Shown: in pieces, positions 20,664 through 29,788 of the stretch | Layout: every line of letters begins with the position of its first letter | Position numbering within the stretch: position 1 is the stretch's first letter | Assembly (NCBI RefSeq): GCF_008000995.1 | Contig: NZ_CP042828.1 | Span: 2,718,882 to 2,782,881, forward strand | Direction: 5' to 3' | Source of the DNA: Ruania zhangjianzhongii | GTDB taxonomy: Bacteria; Actinomycetota; Actinomycetes; Actinomycetales; Beutenbergiaceae | Length of the DNA stretch: 64,000 bases | Notes under the pieces: generated by a model | Told to the model about the DNA's origin: nothing | What the model saw: only the letters and a program-made list of their open reading frames with translations | Databases searched by the model: none | Position numbers and translations under genes: made by a program

Positions 20664-21995
20664 ATGACCACCGAGATCAGCCGTCGCGTGCGGACCAGCT
20701 ATGCGCTCGGCTCGGTGGGTACAGGGGGGTTCGGCACGCTGCCGGGCCTGGTGCTGAGCTACTACCTGACCGACACCCTCGGCGTAGGAGCGGGTCTGGC
20801 CTCGCTGGTCGTCACCGTGCCGAAGGTATGGGACGTGCTGATCGACCCGTTCATCGGCCGGTTCAGCGACCGGTACGCCGCGCGGCACGGCTCCCGGCGG
20901 GCGTTCATGCTGATCGGCGCCCTCACCCTGCCACTGACGTTCACCGCGGTGTTCGCCGCGCCGATCACCGGGACCTGGGCGGCCGTCTGGGTGGTCGGGG
21001 CGTTCGTGCTGGCGACCACCTCGTTCAGCCTGTTCCAGGTGCCCTACATCGCGCTACCGGCGGATCTCGCCCCCGACTACCACTCCCGCACCCGGCTGCT
21101 GGCACCTCGGATCGCGGTGCTGGCCGTGGCCATCCTGCTGTTCGGGGCCGGCGGCCCGGCAGTTCGCGACGTGGCCGGTGGCGGGGCGAGTGGCTATCTG
21201 GTGATGGCGGTGGTCTGCGCGCTGATGATGACCCTGGGCATGCTGGTCACCACCTGGGGCGCTGGCCGGCCGGCCCGGGCGCTGGTGCCGGCAACACCGG
21301 CCGAGGAGTCCGGCACCGGAGCCCTGCGTGCCGGGTGGCACGCGGTGCGCACGAATGCGCCGCTGCGCACCCTGCTGGCCGCGTTCGTGCTGCAGGCACT
21401 GGCCACCGGCGCGATGTTGGCCGCTGCTCAGTATGTGGCCACCTACACCCTGGGCGACGAGTCGGCGGTGACGTTCCTGTTCGCCGCGCTGGTGGCCCCG
21501 GCGTTGCTGGTGATGGTGCCGGCCCGCAAGTTGGCGGAGCGGATCGGTAAGCAGCGCGCGTTCGTGGCCGCGACCGTGCTGTTCGCCGGCGCCTCGGGCT
21601 CGTTGCTGCTGATGACTGCCGGCACCGGATGGTGGGTGTATGCCAGCGTGGCGCTGGCCGGGATCGCCTACGCCGGGATGCAGCTGTACCCGTTGGCGAT
21701 GCTGCCGGATGTGATCGCCGCCGACCGTGCGGTCTCCGGGGACCGGGCGGGGGTGATCTCCGGAGTGTGGACTGCAGGGGAGACCGCGGGCCTGGCACTG
21801 GGACCTACGCTCGCACTGGCGGTGCTGGCGGTGACCGGTTTCGTCTCCCGGACCGGGCCAGAGGTGCTCGACCAGCCGGCGAGCGCACTGACCGGGGTGG
21901 TGCTGATCTTCAGCGCCCTGCCGGCGCTGCTCGCGCTGGCGTCCTTGGTGCCGCTACGGCGCTATCGGCTCGATCAGAAGGGAGTGGCTCTGTGA
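20664..21995 (+). CDS. GPH/MFS-family cation-coupled transporter
   Basis: 443-residue membrane protein with about twelve hydrophobic segments. The early loop DPFIGRFSDR, followed by GSRRAFML, is typical of the glycoside-pentoside-hexuronide:cation symporter (MelB-like) family. The second half repeats the plan (ARKLAERIGKQRAFV). The substrate cannot be inferred; GPH proteins carry sugars and other small solutes. Its ATG lies two bases after nusB, and its stop overlaps the PLP-enzyme start, suggesting it works with that enzyme. It is not part of the usual efp-nusB neighbourhood. Confidence 0.85.
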   Translation: MTTEISRRVRTSYALGSVGTGGFGTLPGLVLSYYLTDTLGVGAGLASLVVTVPKVWDVLIDPFIGRFSDRYAARHGSRRAFMLIGALTLPLTFTAVFAAPITGTWAAVWVVGAFVLATTSFSLFQVPYIALPADLAPDYHSRTRLLAPRIAVLAVAILLFGAGGPAVRDVAGGGASGYLVMAVVCALMMTLGMLVTTWGAGRPARALVPATPAEESGTGALRAGWHAVRTNAPLRTLLAAFVLQALATGAMLAAAQYVATYTLGDESAVTFLFAALVAPALLVMVPARKLAERIGKQRAFVAATVLFAGASGSLLLMTAGTGWWVYASVALAGIAYAGMQLYPLAMLPDVIAADRAVSGDRAGVISGVWTAGETAGLALGPTLALAVLAVTGFVSRTGPEVLDQPASALTGVVLIFSALPALLALASLVPLRRYRLDQKGVAL

Positions 21996-23398
21996 CCGAC
22001 ACGGACGACATCGGGGCTCAGCTCAAGGCGCTGCGTGCCGCCGACCCGCCCACCCACGGCGGGCGGGTGCTGTCCTATGTGTATGACCATGGCCGGCCGG
22101 AGCTGGACGAGGTGGTTGCTGCAGCGGTGCAGGCCTTCCTCCCGGTGAACGGTCTGGATCCCACCACGTTCACCTCGGTGGCCGTGCTGGAGCGGGATCT
22201 GGTGGCGTTCTCCCGCTCGGTCACCGGCGGGGACGAGGAAGTGGTCGGGTCGGTCACCTCCGGCGGCACCGAGTCCTGCGTGCTCGCTGTGAAGGCGGCC
22301 CGGGACCGCTGGCTCGAGCGCAACCTCGGCGGCACGCCCACGATCGTGATGCCCACGACGGCGCACCCCGCCTTTCGTAAGGCCGCCGCCTATCTGGGGC
22401 TCCAGCTGGTCGAGGTGCCGGTCTCCGCCGAGACCGGCACCCTGAGTGCGGCCACCATGCTCGCCGCCGTTGCGGCCGCCGGCGAGGGCGGCACGGCACC
22501 GGCCCTGGTGGTGCTCAGCGCGCCGAACTACCCCTTCGGTGTGCTGGACCCGATCGCAGAGGTCGCCGAGGTGCTCGCCGACCTGGGCATCTGGCTGCAC
22601 GTGGACGCCTGCATCGGCGGGTGGCTGCTGCCCTGGTGGCCGGGGGTGACGCGCGGCTGGGACTTCCGGCTGCCGGGGGTGACGTCGATCTCCACCGACC
22701 TGCACAAGTACGGCTACGCCCCCAAAGGTGCCTCCGTGGTGCTCTACCGCGGCCGGGAGAACCACCGGGCCCAATACTTCGCCACTGCGGCATGGCCGGG
22801 CTATCCAGTGGTGAACCCGACGCTGCTGGGTTCGCGTTCGGCCACTGCGCTGGCGGCCGCCTGGGCGGTCACCCGCACGCTCGGTGCCGCCGGCTACGCC
22901 GAGCTGGTGGCGGAGACCGCTGGGGCGACGGATCGGATTCGCTCTGCGCTCACCGGCATCGAGGGGCTGAGTCTGGTCGGCGATCCGAGCACGGCACTGC
23001 TCGCGCTGCGCGCTGACCCGGCCTTCCCCCCGGCCCGGCAGGTGGACCCGTTCCTGCTGGTGGATGCTGTCCGCCGCCGAGGCTTTCTGCTGCAGTCCCA
23101 GCCGGCTCTGCACCAGTCGGACGGCACGTGGTTGCCACGCACAGCGCACCTCACTCTGACACCGGTGAGCGCCAGGATCGCCGGTGAGCTGACCGAGGCT
23201 CTGGTCGGGGCATCGAACGAGGTGCGTGGCCGAAGTGCGCCGGCCCCGGACCCGGCGCTGGTGCAACGCGTGGCCGCCGACGGGCTGCCCGAGGAGCTGG
23301 CCGGGGTGATGGCCACCCTGGAGGCGTTGCCGAAGGACCAGGCACCGGCCGCGCTGGTCGGGCTCCTTGCCGGAGTGATCGATCCCGACGCACGCTGA
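21992..23398 (+). CDS. PLP-dependent decarboxylase / sphingosine-phosphate lyase-like enzyme
   Basis: 468-residue fold-type I PLP enzyme of the group II decarboxylase superfamily. The cofactor site shows the phosphate-binding SGGTES, an Asp in LHVDACIGG, and the Schiff-base Lys239 in STDLHKYGYAPKG. That pattern is closest to bacterial sphingosine-1-phosphate lyase or glutamate decarboxylase-like proteins. The C-terminal 60 residues are an additional Ala/Pro-rich helical tail. GTG overlaps the transporter stop and has AAGGGAG at 21978-21984. The substrate is unknown; an amino acid or phospho-amino alcohol taken up by the neighbouring transporter is possible. Confidence 0.85.
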   Translation: MTDTDDIGAQLKALRAADPPTHGGRVLSYVYDHGRPELDEVVAAAVQAFLPVNGLDPTTFTSVAVLERDLVAFSRSVTGGDEEVVGSVTSGGTESCVLAVKAARDRWLERNLGGTPTIVMPTTAHPAFRKAAAYLGLQLVEVPVSAETGTLSAATMLAAVAAAGEGGTAPALVVLSAPNYPFGVLDPIAEVAEVLADLGIWLHVDACIGGWLLPWWPGVTRGWDFRLPGVTSISTDLHKYGYAPKGASVVLYRGRENHRAQYFATAAWPGYPVVNPTLLGSRSATALAAAWAVTRTLGAAGYAELVAETAGATDRIRSALTGIEGLSLVGDPSTALLALRADPAFPPARQVDPFLLVDAVRRRGFLLQSQPALHQSDGTWLPRTAHLTLTPVSARIAGELTEALVGASNEVRGRSAPAPDPALVQRVAADGLPEELAGVMATLEALPKDQAPAALVGLLAGVIDPDAR

Positions 23399-23498
23399 GG
23401 GAGAGATGCCGCTCGCGCGGGAAGCGAAGGCGAAGCGGAAACGCGGCACGCACGCGACGCCCGCCGCGGGCGCGGTACAGAAGCGCCGGTCTCGGGCG

Positions 23499-23504
23499 GA
23501 TACT
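23499..23504 (+). promoter_or_regulatory. Leaderless-type -10 box for the AhpD-like gene
   Basis: GATACT ends six bases before ATG at 23511. This supports 23511 rather than the upstream in-frame ATG at 23406 as the true start. Confidence 0.4.
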
Positions 23505-23510
23505 CGAGGC

Positions 23511-23969
23511 ATGGCTACTCGTGCAAACCCCGGTACTACCCACCCCCGGCTGTTCCGCCGCCTGATCGCCCTGCACCAGCAGGTGGAGCAGACGGCTGAA
23601 GAGGTGGGCCTGAGCGCGGACGTCGTCGAGCTGGTGAAGACCCGCGCCTCGCAGATCAACGGCTGCGCCTTCTGCACCGACATGCACGCGCAGGACGCGC
23701 AACGCGCAGGCGTGACCACCCGCCAGCTCGCCGTCCTGCCGGTGTGGCACGAGACCGAGCTGTTCACCGACGAGCAGCGGGCCGCCCTCGCGCTGGCTGA
23801 AGCGATGAGCACGCTGAGCCAGACCCAGCAGGTTCCGGACGAGGTGTACGACCGGGCCGCGGAGGTGTTCACCGCGGAGCAGCTCTCCGTGCTGGTCTGG
23901 GCGGGCGCGGTGATCCAAACCTTCAACGCGCTCAACGTCACTGCGCCGAAGCCACTGCCCGCGGACTGA
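23511..23969 (+). CDS. AhpD-like / carboxymuconolactone decarboxylase-family protein
   Basis: 152-residue all-helical protein with the redox motif INGCAFCTDMH: Cys52, Cys55 and His59 form the AhpD-type peroxidase/disulfide reductase site. Family members reduce peroxides or act in antioxidant relays; the specific partner is not shown. Start 23511 fits the family length and the -10 box. Starting at 23406 would add 35 very basic, low-complexity residues. It is convergent with the tetR-type gene, 85 bases apart. Confidence 0.85.
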   Translation: MATRANPGTTHPRLFRRLIALHQQVEQTAEEVGLSADVVELVKTRASQINGCAFCTDMHAQDAQRAGVTTRQLAVLPVWHETELFTDEQRAALALAEAMSTLSQTQQVPDEVYDRAAEVFTAEQLSVLVWAGAVIQTFNALNVTAPKPLPAD

Positions 23970-24003
23970 GCGGCTGGCCCCGAGGTCAGTCCCGGCACCG
24001 CCT

Positions 24004-24054
24004 CAGCCCCGGCGGCTCGTCAGCCCCAGCGGCTCGTGAGCCCCGGCGGCTCGT
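24004..24054. repeat. Three 17-base tandem repeats between convergent genes
   Basis: Units CAGCCCCGGCGGCTCGT (24004), CAGCCCCAGCGGCTCGT (24021) and GAGCCCCGGCGGCTCGT (24038) run up to the TetR stop codon. Each contains AGCC...GGCT, able to form a small stem. The position between convergent genes would suit a weak bidirectional transcription end. Confidence 0.75.
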
Positions 24055-24743
24055 CAGTTCTCGCCTCGCGTCACGGCTCGGACCACCAAGTCCAACGATG
24101 TCGCGGCGGCGGCCTCGCTCTCCGAAGGGTCTGCCGGACGTGTTCCGGTTCCGGTTCCGGTTCCGGTTCCGGTTCCGGTTCCGGTTCCGGTTCCGGTTCC
24201 GGTGAGCATCGCCGCCGTGCGCGGGTAGCCCGCCAAGGAGACGTCTTCAGTCAGCGGGAGGTTCGACGGCGAGAGCAGGAGCGCGCCGTGTACCCACTCG
24301 GTGACGAGATCGGTCGCGGCGGCGGCCACCGGAGGAGGATGGCCCACGCGTTCGATGAAGAAGAGGAGCAATGCCTCGTTCAGCGCGAGTGCGTGCGGGC
24401 CGAGGATGCGCTGGCTGGCCAGGATCTGCACCTGGCCCGGAGCGCGCGCGAACACGTCGAGCACGTGGCGGAGGAACTCTCGCAGTGCCAGCGGGGCGGC
24501 CGGCGGATCGGTGAGCAGGTCCAGGTCGAGGGTGCCGAGGAACCGGTCAGCGAGGCGATGGCGCAGATCGGCCATGTCGGAGAAGTACGTGTACACCGCC
24601 GTCGGGGTGACATCGGCCTCGTGCGCCACGGCGCGCAGCGACAGCGCCGGTAACCCACCTGCCTCGAGTACGCGCTCAGCCGCGGCGAGGAGTAGATCGG
24701 CACTGAGGTCCCCACGTGGTCCTCTGCGCCGCCGACTCTGCAT
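24054..24743 (-). CDS. TetR-family regulator with an internal Thr-Gly repeat
   Basis: 229-residue repressor-type protein. The N-terminal helix-turn-helix is clear: RAVAHEADVTPTAVYTYF followed by DMADLRHRLADRF (about residues 40-70). The C-terminal ligand-binding domain is interrupted after PRTAAMLTG by about ten Thr-Gly dipeptides, encoded by a hexanucleotide microsatellite, before a final helix. Start ATG at 24743 has a GAGG ribosome-binding site. It is divergent from the CPBP gene with only 24 bases between start codons, so it probably controls itself and that gene. The ligand is unknown. Confidence 0.87.
   Translation of the reverse strand: MQSRRRRGPRGDLSADLLLAAAERVLEAGGLPALSLRAVAHEADVTPTAVYTYFSDMADLRHRLADRFLGTLDLDLLTDPPAAPLALREFLRHVLDVFARAPGQVQILASQRILGPHALALNEALLLFFIERVGHPPPVAAAATDLVTEWVHGALLLSPSNLPLTEDVSLAGYPRTAAMLTGTGTGTGTGTGTGTGTGTGTRPADPSESEAAAATSLDLVVRAVTRGEN
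24142..24201. repeat. Hexanucleotide microsatellite, ten copies of GTTCCG
   Basis: Ten perfect GTTCCG units lie inside the TetR-type gene. On the coding (reverse) strand they read as alternating ACC and GGA codons, giving Thr-Gly repeats. Slippage would change the linker length in steps of two residues and keep the frame. Confidence 0.97.
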
Positions 24744-24749
24744 CGCCTC

Positions 24750-24759
24750 ATGGTAGCGT
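24750..24759. promoter_or_regulatory. Overlapping divergent promoters of tetR-type and CPBP genes
   Basis: Forward TAGCGT at 24754-24759 ends eight bases before GTG 24768. On the reverse strand TACCAT (complement of 24750-24755) ends six bases before the TetR ATG at 24743. The two -10 boxes overlap, so one bound repressor could shut both genes. Confidence 0.4.
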
Positions 24760-24767
24760 CCTGGTTT

Positions 24768-25607
24768 GTGCAGCGAACAAATACGCCGGTGAGCCGCACC
24801 GCGGCCTGGTTCGTGATCGGAACCCTGGGGCTGATCACCGCGATCTGCGGCATCTTCTGGCTGCTCGACGCGGAAATTCCGGAGTGGTTCACGGTGGTGG
24901 GCCGGTGGCTCCCTGCCCTGGTCTCGTTGGTGGTGCTGCGCCTGACCGCACTACCCGGTGGGCTGCTCGTGTGGTGGAGGCTGCGCCCCGGGGGGATACG
25001 TCGTCTGCTGGCCGGTGCGGTCACCGGTGTCGCCGTTCTGCTGGTGGTGTATGCCCTGAGTGCCGCAGTGCTCACCGCCCTCACCAGCGCCGAGTTCCAG
25101 CCGTGGAGCGTGCTCGGGCCGGCGGCAGTGATGCTCATCCCATCGATCCTCATCTTCTCACTGAGCACCCTCGGTGAAGAGGTCGGCTGGCGTGGCTTCC
25201 TGCAGCAGGCTCTGCCGTGGGGTTTTTGGCCCTCGGCCGTGGTGGTAGCCGCAGTGTGGGTGGCCTTCCACCTCCCGCTGCACGGTGTGATGGCCGCGCA
25301 GGGAACGATCAGCCCGACGATCGCAGTGGCCTCGACCCTCGGGTTGTTCCCCTTGGGTCTGCTGCTCAGCGCCCTGGTGCACCGGTTCGGCAGCGTATGG
25401 CCGGCCGTGCTCGGCCACGCCCTGCCGCTGTCCGCGCTGAACCTGGTAGCCGACGCCGGCGATCTCACCGGGGCCGACCATGCGCTGCTCGCTACGGTGA
25501 CCGGGCTGCTCCTGGTGCTGGCCGCCTGGTGGATCGTCCGGACCGGTCCGCTGCGGCCAGCTTCGCCCGCGGACCACATAGCAGGCGAAGCCGCCGACGC
25601 ACGCTGA
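24768..25607 (+). CDS. CPBP-family intramembrane metalloprotease (CaaX-like)
   Basis: About 279 residues with seven to eight hydrophobic segments. The ABI/CPBP signature is present: motif 1 [10 protein letters not shown] with the paired glutamates and motif 2 FHLPLH with the metal-binding His, plus a later LGHA. Family members cleave or modify membrane peptides such as bacteriocins or prenylated substrates; here the substrate is unknown. GTG 24768 is chosen because of the -10 box upstream; the ATG at 24750 would overlap that box. It is divergent from the TetR-type gene. Confidence 0.83.
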   Translation: MQRTNTPVSRTAAWFVIGTLGLITAICGIFWLLDAEIPEWFTVVGRWLPALVSLVVLRLTALPGGLLVWWRLRPGGIRRLLAGAVTGVAVLLVVYALSAAVLTALTSAEFQPWSVLGPAAVMLIPSILIFSLSTLGEEVGWRGFLQQALPWGFWPSAVVVAAVWVAFHLPLHGVMAAQGTISPTIAVASTLGLFPLGLLLSALVHRFGSVWPAVLGHALPLSALNLVADAGDLTGADHALLATVTGLLLVLAAWWIVRTGPLRPASPADHIAGEAADAR

Positions 25608-25673
25608 CCCGGCCCGCCCGCGCGACGTGGCGCCCCTCACACACCGCAGCACCGACGGGTGCGGCAGCAGCGG

Positions 25674-25679
25674 TATGCT
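25674..25679 (+). promoter_or_regulatory. Candidate -10 box of the pyr operon
   Basis: TATGCT lies 65 bases before pyrR. Transcription would begin near 25686 and include the whole PyrR-binding element. No convincing -35 hexamer is seen. Confidence 0.35.
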
Positions 25680-25696
25680 CGGTCCTGGCCATCATC

Positions 25697-25730
25697 CTTT
25701 AACCCCGTCCTGTGAGGCGGAGAAGGAGGC
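25697..25730 (+). promoter_or_regulatory. PyrR-binding RNA element in the pyr leader
   Basis: The leader contains AACCCCGTCCTGTGAGGCGG followed by AGAAGGAGG. This resembles the conserved PyrR anti-anti-terminator/binding loop (CCxGTCCxGxGAGGCxGxxAAGGAG) described for pyr leaders. The CCG/CGG ends pair to form a stem, and the ribosome-binding site AAGGAGG (25723-25729) is part of the element. In mycobacteria the same arrangement gives translational repression of pyrR by PyrR-UMP. I see no terminator with a T-run downstream, so translational control is more likely than attenuation. Confidence 0.75.
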
Positions 25731-25738
25731 ACCTGCCG

Positions 25739-26293
25739 GTGACTTCTGGCGCCCAACCCACGGTCGTCCTCAGTAACGACGACATCCACCGGGCTCTGAC
25801 CCGGATCGCCCACGAGATCCTGGAGCGGAACAAGGGCGCGGCCGAGGTGCTGCTGCTCGGTATCCCGACCCGAGGCGCCCCGCTGGCAGCGCGGCTCGGC
25901 GAGCGAATCCTCGCCGCGGAGTCCCGCCCCGAGTCCGATCTGGAACATCTGGTCGGCACGGTCGACGTCACGATGTACCGGGACGATCTTCGCCGGCACC
26001 CCACCCGAGCCCTGGAACCCACGCGGATCCCGCCGGGTGGTTTGGAGGACCGCGTGGTGGTGCTCGTGGACGACGTGCTCTACTCCGGCCGCACCGTGCG
26101 CGCCGCCCTCGATGCCATCTCCGACCTGGGCCGTCCCCGTGCGGTGCAGCTCGCCGTGCTGGTGGACCGTGGCCACCGGGAGCTACCGATCCGGGCCGAC
26201 TTCATCGGCAAGAATCTGCCGACCTCGCGCAGCGAGCGGGTAAGCGTGCACCTGCGCGAGCTCGACGGCCGCGACGAAGTGGAGCTGTCATGA
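25739..26293 (+). CDS. pyrR: Bifunctional pyr operon regulator / uracil phosphoribosyltransferase PyrR
   Basis: 184-residue protein that binds pyr leader RNA when charged with UMP and also converts uracil plus PRPP to UMP. The PRPP-binding motif is [17 protein letters not shown], and [12 protein letters not shown] is the PRTase flexible region. The GTG at 25739 gives the family N-terminus and lies nine bases after AAGGAGG. The first gene of pyrR-B-C-carA-carB-pyrF; it overlaps pyrB by ATGA. Confidence 0.96.
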   Translation: MTSGAQPTVVLSNDDIHRALTRIAHEILERNKGAAEVLLLGIPTRGAPLAARLGERILAAESRPESDLEHLVGTVDVTMYRDDLRRHPTRALEPTRIPPGGLEDRVVVLVDDVLYSGRTVRAALDAISDLGRPRAVQLAVLVDRGHRELPIRADFIGKNLPTSRSERVSVHLRELDGRDEVELS

Positions 26294-27255
26294 AGCATCT
26301 GCTCTCTACCGCTGACCTGACCCGGGCCGAGGCCGTGCAGATCCTCGACACCGCCGCCACGATGGCGGACACCCAGTCCCGGGAGATGAAGAAGCTCCCC
26401 GCGCTGCGCGGGCGGGCGGTGGTGAACCTGTTCTTCGAAGACTCCACCCGAACCCGGATCTCCTTCGAGGCCGCCGCCAAACGCCTCTCGGCCGATGTCA
26501 TCAACTTCTCCGCGAAGGGCTCGTCCGTCTCCAAGGGCGAGTCGCTCAAGGACACCGCCCAGACGCTGAAGGCGATCGGAGCCGACGCGGTGGTGATCCG
26601 GCACGGTGCCTCCGGTGCACCACAGCGGCTGGCTACCTCCGGGTGGATCGACGCACCCGTCGTCAACGCCGGTGACGGTCAGCACCAGCACCCCACCCAG
26701 GCCCTGCTGGACGCCTTCACCATCCGCCGCCACCTGGTGGCTGCGCCCACCGGTGCCGGCCTGGACGGCCTCCGGGTAGCGGTCGTCGGTGACGTGCTGC
26801 ACTCCCGGGTGGCGCGCTCGAACGTCGATCTGCTGCACACCCTCGGCGCCGAGGTCACCTTGGTCGCACCGCCCACGCTGCTTCCGGTGGGGGTGCACAC
26901 CTGGCCGTGCGAGGTCAGCTACGACCTGGACGGCACGCTCGCCGATGTCCGCCCGGATGCCGTGATGATGTTGCGGGTGCAGCGGGAACGGATGTCCGCG
27001 GCCGGCGGCGGGTTCTTCCCCTCGGCCGCCGAGTACTCCCGCCGGTACGGCCTCGACCCCACCCGGCTGTCCCGGCTGGCCGAGCACACCATCGTGATGC
27101 ACCCCGGACCGATGAACCGTGGCCTGGAGATCTCTGCGCAGGCCGCCGACTCGCCTCGCTCCACCATCGTGGAGCAGGTCGCCAACGGGGTGGCCGTCCG
27201 GATGGCCGTGCTCTACCTGCTGCTCTCCGGCACCGACGAAGGGACGACGAGATGA
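26290..27255 (+). CDS. pyrB: Aspartate carbamoyltransferase catalytic subunit
   Basis: 321-residue enzyme joining carbamoyl phosphate and aspartate. The carbamoyl-phosphate loop is [13 protein letters not shown] near residue 46. Further motifs are [22 protein letters not shown] and MHPGPMNRG. No regulatory subunit gene (pyrI) is present, as expected for actinobacteria. ATGA overlaps on both sides mean coupled translation with pyrR and pyrC. Confidence 0.97.
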   Translation: MKHLLSTADLTRAEAVQILDTAATMADTQSREMKKLPALRGRAVVNLFFEDSTRTRISFEAAAKRLSADVINFSAKGSSVSKGESLKDTAQTLKAIGADAVVIRHGASGAPQRLATSGWIDAPVVNAGDGQHQHPTQALLDAFTIRRHLVAAPTGAGLDGLRVAVVGDVLHSRVARSNVDLLHTLGAEVTLVAPPTLLPVGVHTWPCEVSYDLDGTLADVRPDAVMMLRVQRERMSAAGGGFFPSAAEYSRRYGLDPTRLSRLAEHTIVMHPGPMNRGLEISAQAADSPRSTIVEQVANGVAVRMAVLYLLLSGTDEGTTR

Positions 27256-28574
27256 CCGCCTACCTGATCCAGGGTGCCGCCCGGTACGGCCAGGACCGCA
27301 CCGATCTGCTCCTCGACGGTGGCCAGATCACCGCAACCGGACCCGAGGCGGCGGCCGCTGCTGGGGATGCGGTCCGGATCGACGCAGATGGCCTGATCGC
27401 CCTGCCCGGCCTGGTGGATCTGCACACCCACCTGCGCGAGCCCGGCCGCGAAGATGCCGAGACGGTGGCTTCGGGCACGCGGGCCGCTGCTGCCGGCGGC
27501 TATACCTGCGTGCACGCGATGGCGAACACCACTCCGACCGCCGACACCGCCGGTGTGGTGGAACAGGTCTGGCGGCTCGGCCGGGACGCGGGCTGGGTGG
27601 AGGTCCGCCCGATCGGCGCGGTCACCGTGGGCCGGGCCGGGACCCAGCTGGCTGAGCTCGGCGCGATGGCAGACTCCGCTGCAGCAGTGCGGGTGTTCTC
27701 CGACGACGGTGACTGCGTGCACGATCCGGTGCTGATGCGCCGGGCGCTGGAGTATGTCAAGGCCTTCGACGGCGTGATCGCCCAGCACGCGCAGGAGCCT
27801 CGCCTCACCCAGGGTGCGCTGATGCACGAGGGTGTCGTCTCCGCACAGCTCGGGCTCACCGGGTGGCCGGCGGTGGCCGAGGAGGCGATCATCGCGCGGG
27901 ACGTGCTGCTCGCCGAGCATGTGGGGTCCCGGGTGCACATCTGCCATGTGTCCACGGCGGGCTCGGTGGAGATCCTGCGCTGGGCGAAGCAGCGCGGTAT
28001 CGCGGTGACCGCCGAGGTCACTCCGCACCACTTGTTCCTCACCGACGAAGCGGTCCGCGGCTACGACCCGCAGTTCAAGGTGAACCCGCCGCTGCGCACC
28101 GCCGAGGACGTGGCGGCCGTGCGGGCCGGGCTGGCCGACGGCACGATCGACATCGTCGCCACCGATCACGCCCCGCACCCCCGCGAGGACAAGGACTGCG
28201 AGTTCGCTGCCGCGGCGATGGGCATGACCGGGCTGGAGACCGCCGTCGCCGTGGTGGCGGCAGCAATGCTCGCCCCGGGCGAGCACGAGTTCAGCTGGGC
28301 GGACGTGGCACGCACGATGGCCACCCGGCCGGCCGAGATCGGCGCTGTCAGAGGCCAGGGCCGACCGTTGGCAGCTGGCGAGCCGGCCCACCTGACCCTG
28401 ATCGACCCCGATGCGAACTGGCGGGTGCGGCCGGAGAGCCTGCGCACCGCCAGCGAGAACACTCCGTTCACCGACCACGAGCTTCCCGCACGGGTGGTCG
28501 CCACGTTCTACCGTGGTGTGGCCACTGTGCTGGACGGCGAACCCCAAGACGACCGAGAGGGCGCACCAGCGTGA
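27252..28574 (+). CDS. pyrC: Dihydroorotase
   Basis: 440-residue zinc amidohydrolase closing carbamoyl-aspartate to dihydroorotate, class I type. The metal site is shown by [10 protein letters not shown] near residue 55, HICHVST, and ATDHAPH near 305. The family's Asn-containing ANTTPTAD follows the first metal motif. It overlaps pyrB (ATGA) and carA (GTGA). The next pathway enzyme, dihydroorotate dehydrogenase, is not encoded in the operon. Confidence 0.96.
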   Translation: MTAYLIQGAARYGQDRTDLLLDGGQITATGPEAAAAAGDAVRIDADGLIALPGLVDLHTHLREPGREDAETVASGTRAAAAGGYTCVHAMANTTPTADTAGVVEQVWRLGRDAGWVEVRPIGAVTVGRAGTQLAELGAMADSAAAVRVFSDDGDCVHDPVLMRRALEYVKAFDGVIAQHAQEPRLTQGALMHEGVVSAQLGLTGWPAVAEEAIIARDVLLAEHVGSRVHICHVSTAGSVEILRWAKQRGIAVTAEVTPHHLFLTDEAVRGYDPQFKVNPPLRTAEDVAAVRAGLADGTIDIVATDHAPHPREDKDCEFAAAAMGMTGLETAVAVVAAAMLAPGEHEFSWADVARTMATRPAEIGAVRGQGRPLAAGEPAHLTLIDPDANWRVRPESLRTASENTPFTDHELPARVVATFYRGVATVLDGEPQDDREGAPA

Positions 28575-29788
28575 CCCAGGCCAGCCAGAACCCCACCCCC
28601 GTCGACCGGGCGCTGCTCGTCCTCGAGGACGGCACCGTCATGACCGGCCGTGCCTACGGCGCCCGCGGGGCGACCTTCGGCGAGATCGTCTTCTCCACCG
28701 GGATGACCGGGTACCAGGAGACCCTCACCGATCCCTCGTACCACCGGCAGATCGTGGTGATGACCGCACCGCACATCGGCAACACCGGCATCAACGACGA
28801 GGACCCGGAGTCCCGCCGCATCTGGGTGTCCGGGTACGTGCTCCGTGACCCGGCGCGGCGAGCCTCCAGCTGGCGGTCCAACCGCGAGCTGGAGGACGAG
28901 CTGCGCGACCAGGGCGTGGTGTCCATCGCCGAGGTGGACACCCGGGCACTGACCCGGCACCTGCGCGAAGGCGGGGTGCTGCGCGCCGGCATCTTCTCCG
29001 GTGACGCCCTCCCGGAGCTGCCCGGCGACCTCGGCACGGCCACGCTGCTGGAGCAGGTGCTCGCCTCCCCGTCGATGACCGGCGCGAACCTGGTCGGTGA
29101 GGTGACCACGGAGCAGGCCTACGTCGTCGAGCCGATCGGTGACTTCGCCGATCAGGAGCCGGTGGCCGTCGTCGCCGCCCTGGACCTGGGGATGAAGTCG
29201 ATGACCCCGCAGCGTCTCGCCGAGCGCGGGGTGCGGGTACATGTGCTGCCCGCGAGCACCGGCTTCGCCGAGATCGAGGCGTTGTCGCCGGACGGCGTGT
29301 TCTTCTCCAACGGTCCCGGCGACCCGGCCACGGCGGACGAGCCGATCAGCCTGCTGCGTCAGGTGCTGGACGCCCGGATCCCGTTCTTCGGGATCTGCTT
29401 CGGCAACCAGCTGCTCGGCCGGGCGCTCGGCTACGGCACGTACAAGCTCGCCTACGGCCACCGTGGGATCAACCAGCCGGTGCAGGACGTGACCACCGGA
29501 AAAGTGGAGGTCACCGCGCACAACCACGGTTTCGCCGTCGACGCACCCCTAGGGACCGAGTCTCAGGCACCCCACGAGGACGGCCGGTACGGCCGCGTGA
29601 TCGTCTCCCACGTGGGCCTGAACGACAACGTGGTGGAGGGGCTGCAGTGCCTCGACCTGCCCGCGTTCTCGGTGCAGTACCACCCGGAGGCTGCCGCCGG
29701 CCCGCATGACGCCGCCTACCTCTTCGACCGGTTCATCGCCATGATGACCGGCACCGACCAGCACCCCACCGCCGTGAAGGAAGCCTGA
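28571..29788 (+). CDS. carA: Carbamoyl-phosphate synthase small (glutaminase) subunit
   Basis: 405-residue glutaminase subunit that feeds ammonia to CarB. The N-terminal domain has [15 protein letters not shown]. The class I amidotransferase triad is visible: nucleophile Cys276 in GICFGNQ (the actinobacterial variant of GICLGHQ), and the His-Glu pair in [11 protein letters not shown] overlaps the pyrC stop and the TGA stop shares its A with the carB ATG. Confidence 0.96.
   Translation: MTQASQNPTPVDRALLVLEDGTVMTGRAYGARGATFGEIVFSTGMTGYQETLTDPSYHRQIVVMTAPHIGNTGINDEDPESRRIWVSGYVLRDPARRASSWRSNRELEDELRDQGVVSIAEVDTRALTRHLREGGVLRAGIFSGDALPELPGDLGTATLLEQVLASPSMTGANLVGEVTTEQAYVVEPIGDFADQEPVAVVAALDLGMKSMTPQRLAERGVRVHVLPASTGFAEIEALSPDGVFFSNGPGDPATADEPISLLRQVLDARIPFFGICFGNQLLGRALGYGTYKLAYGHRGINQPVQDVTTGKVEVTAHNHGFAVDAPLGTESQAPHEDGRYGRVIVSHVGLNDNVVEGLQCLDLPAFSVQYHPEAAAGPHDAAYLFDRFIAMMTGTDQHPTAVKEA

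Noticed and set aside
22000..23998. Reverse-strand open frame of 674 codons across the PLP decarboxylase and AhpD-like genes
   Set aside because: Same GC-driven antisense artefact; no domain or motif is recognisable and the forward genes have clear catalytic residues.
24142..24201. CRISPR or phage repeat
   Set aside because: A six-base period inside a coding frame is a microsatellite, not an array with spacers.
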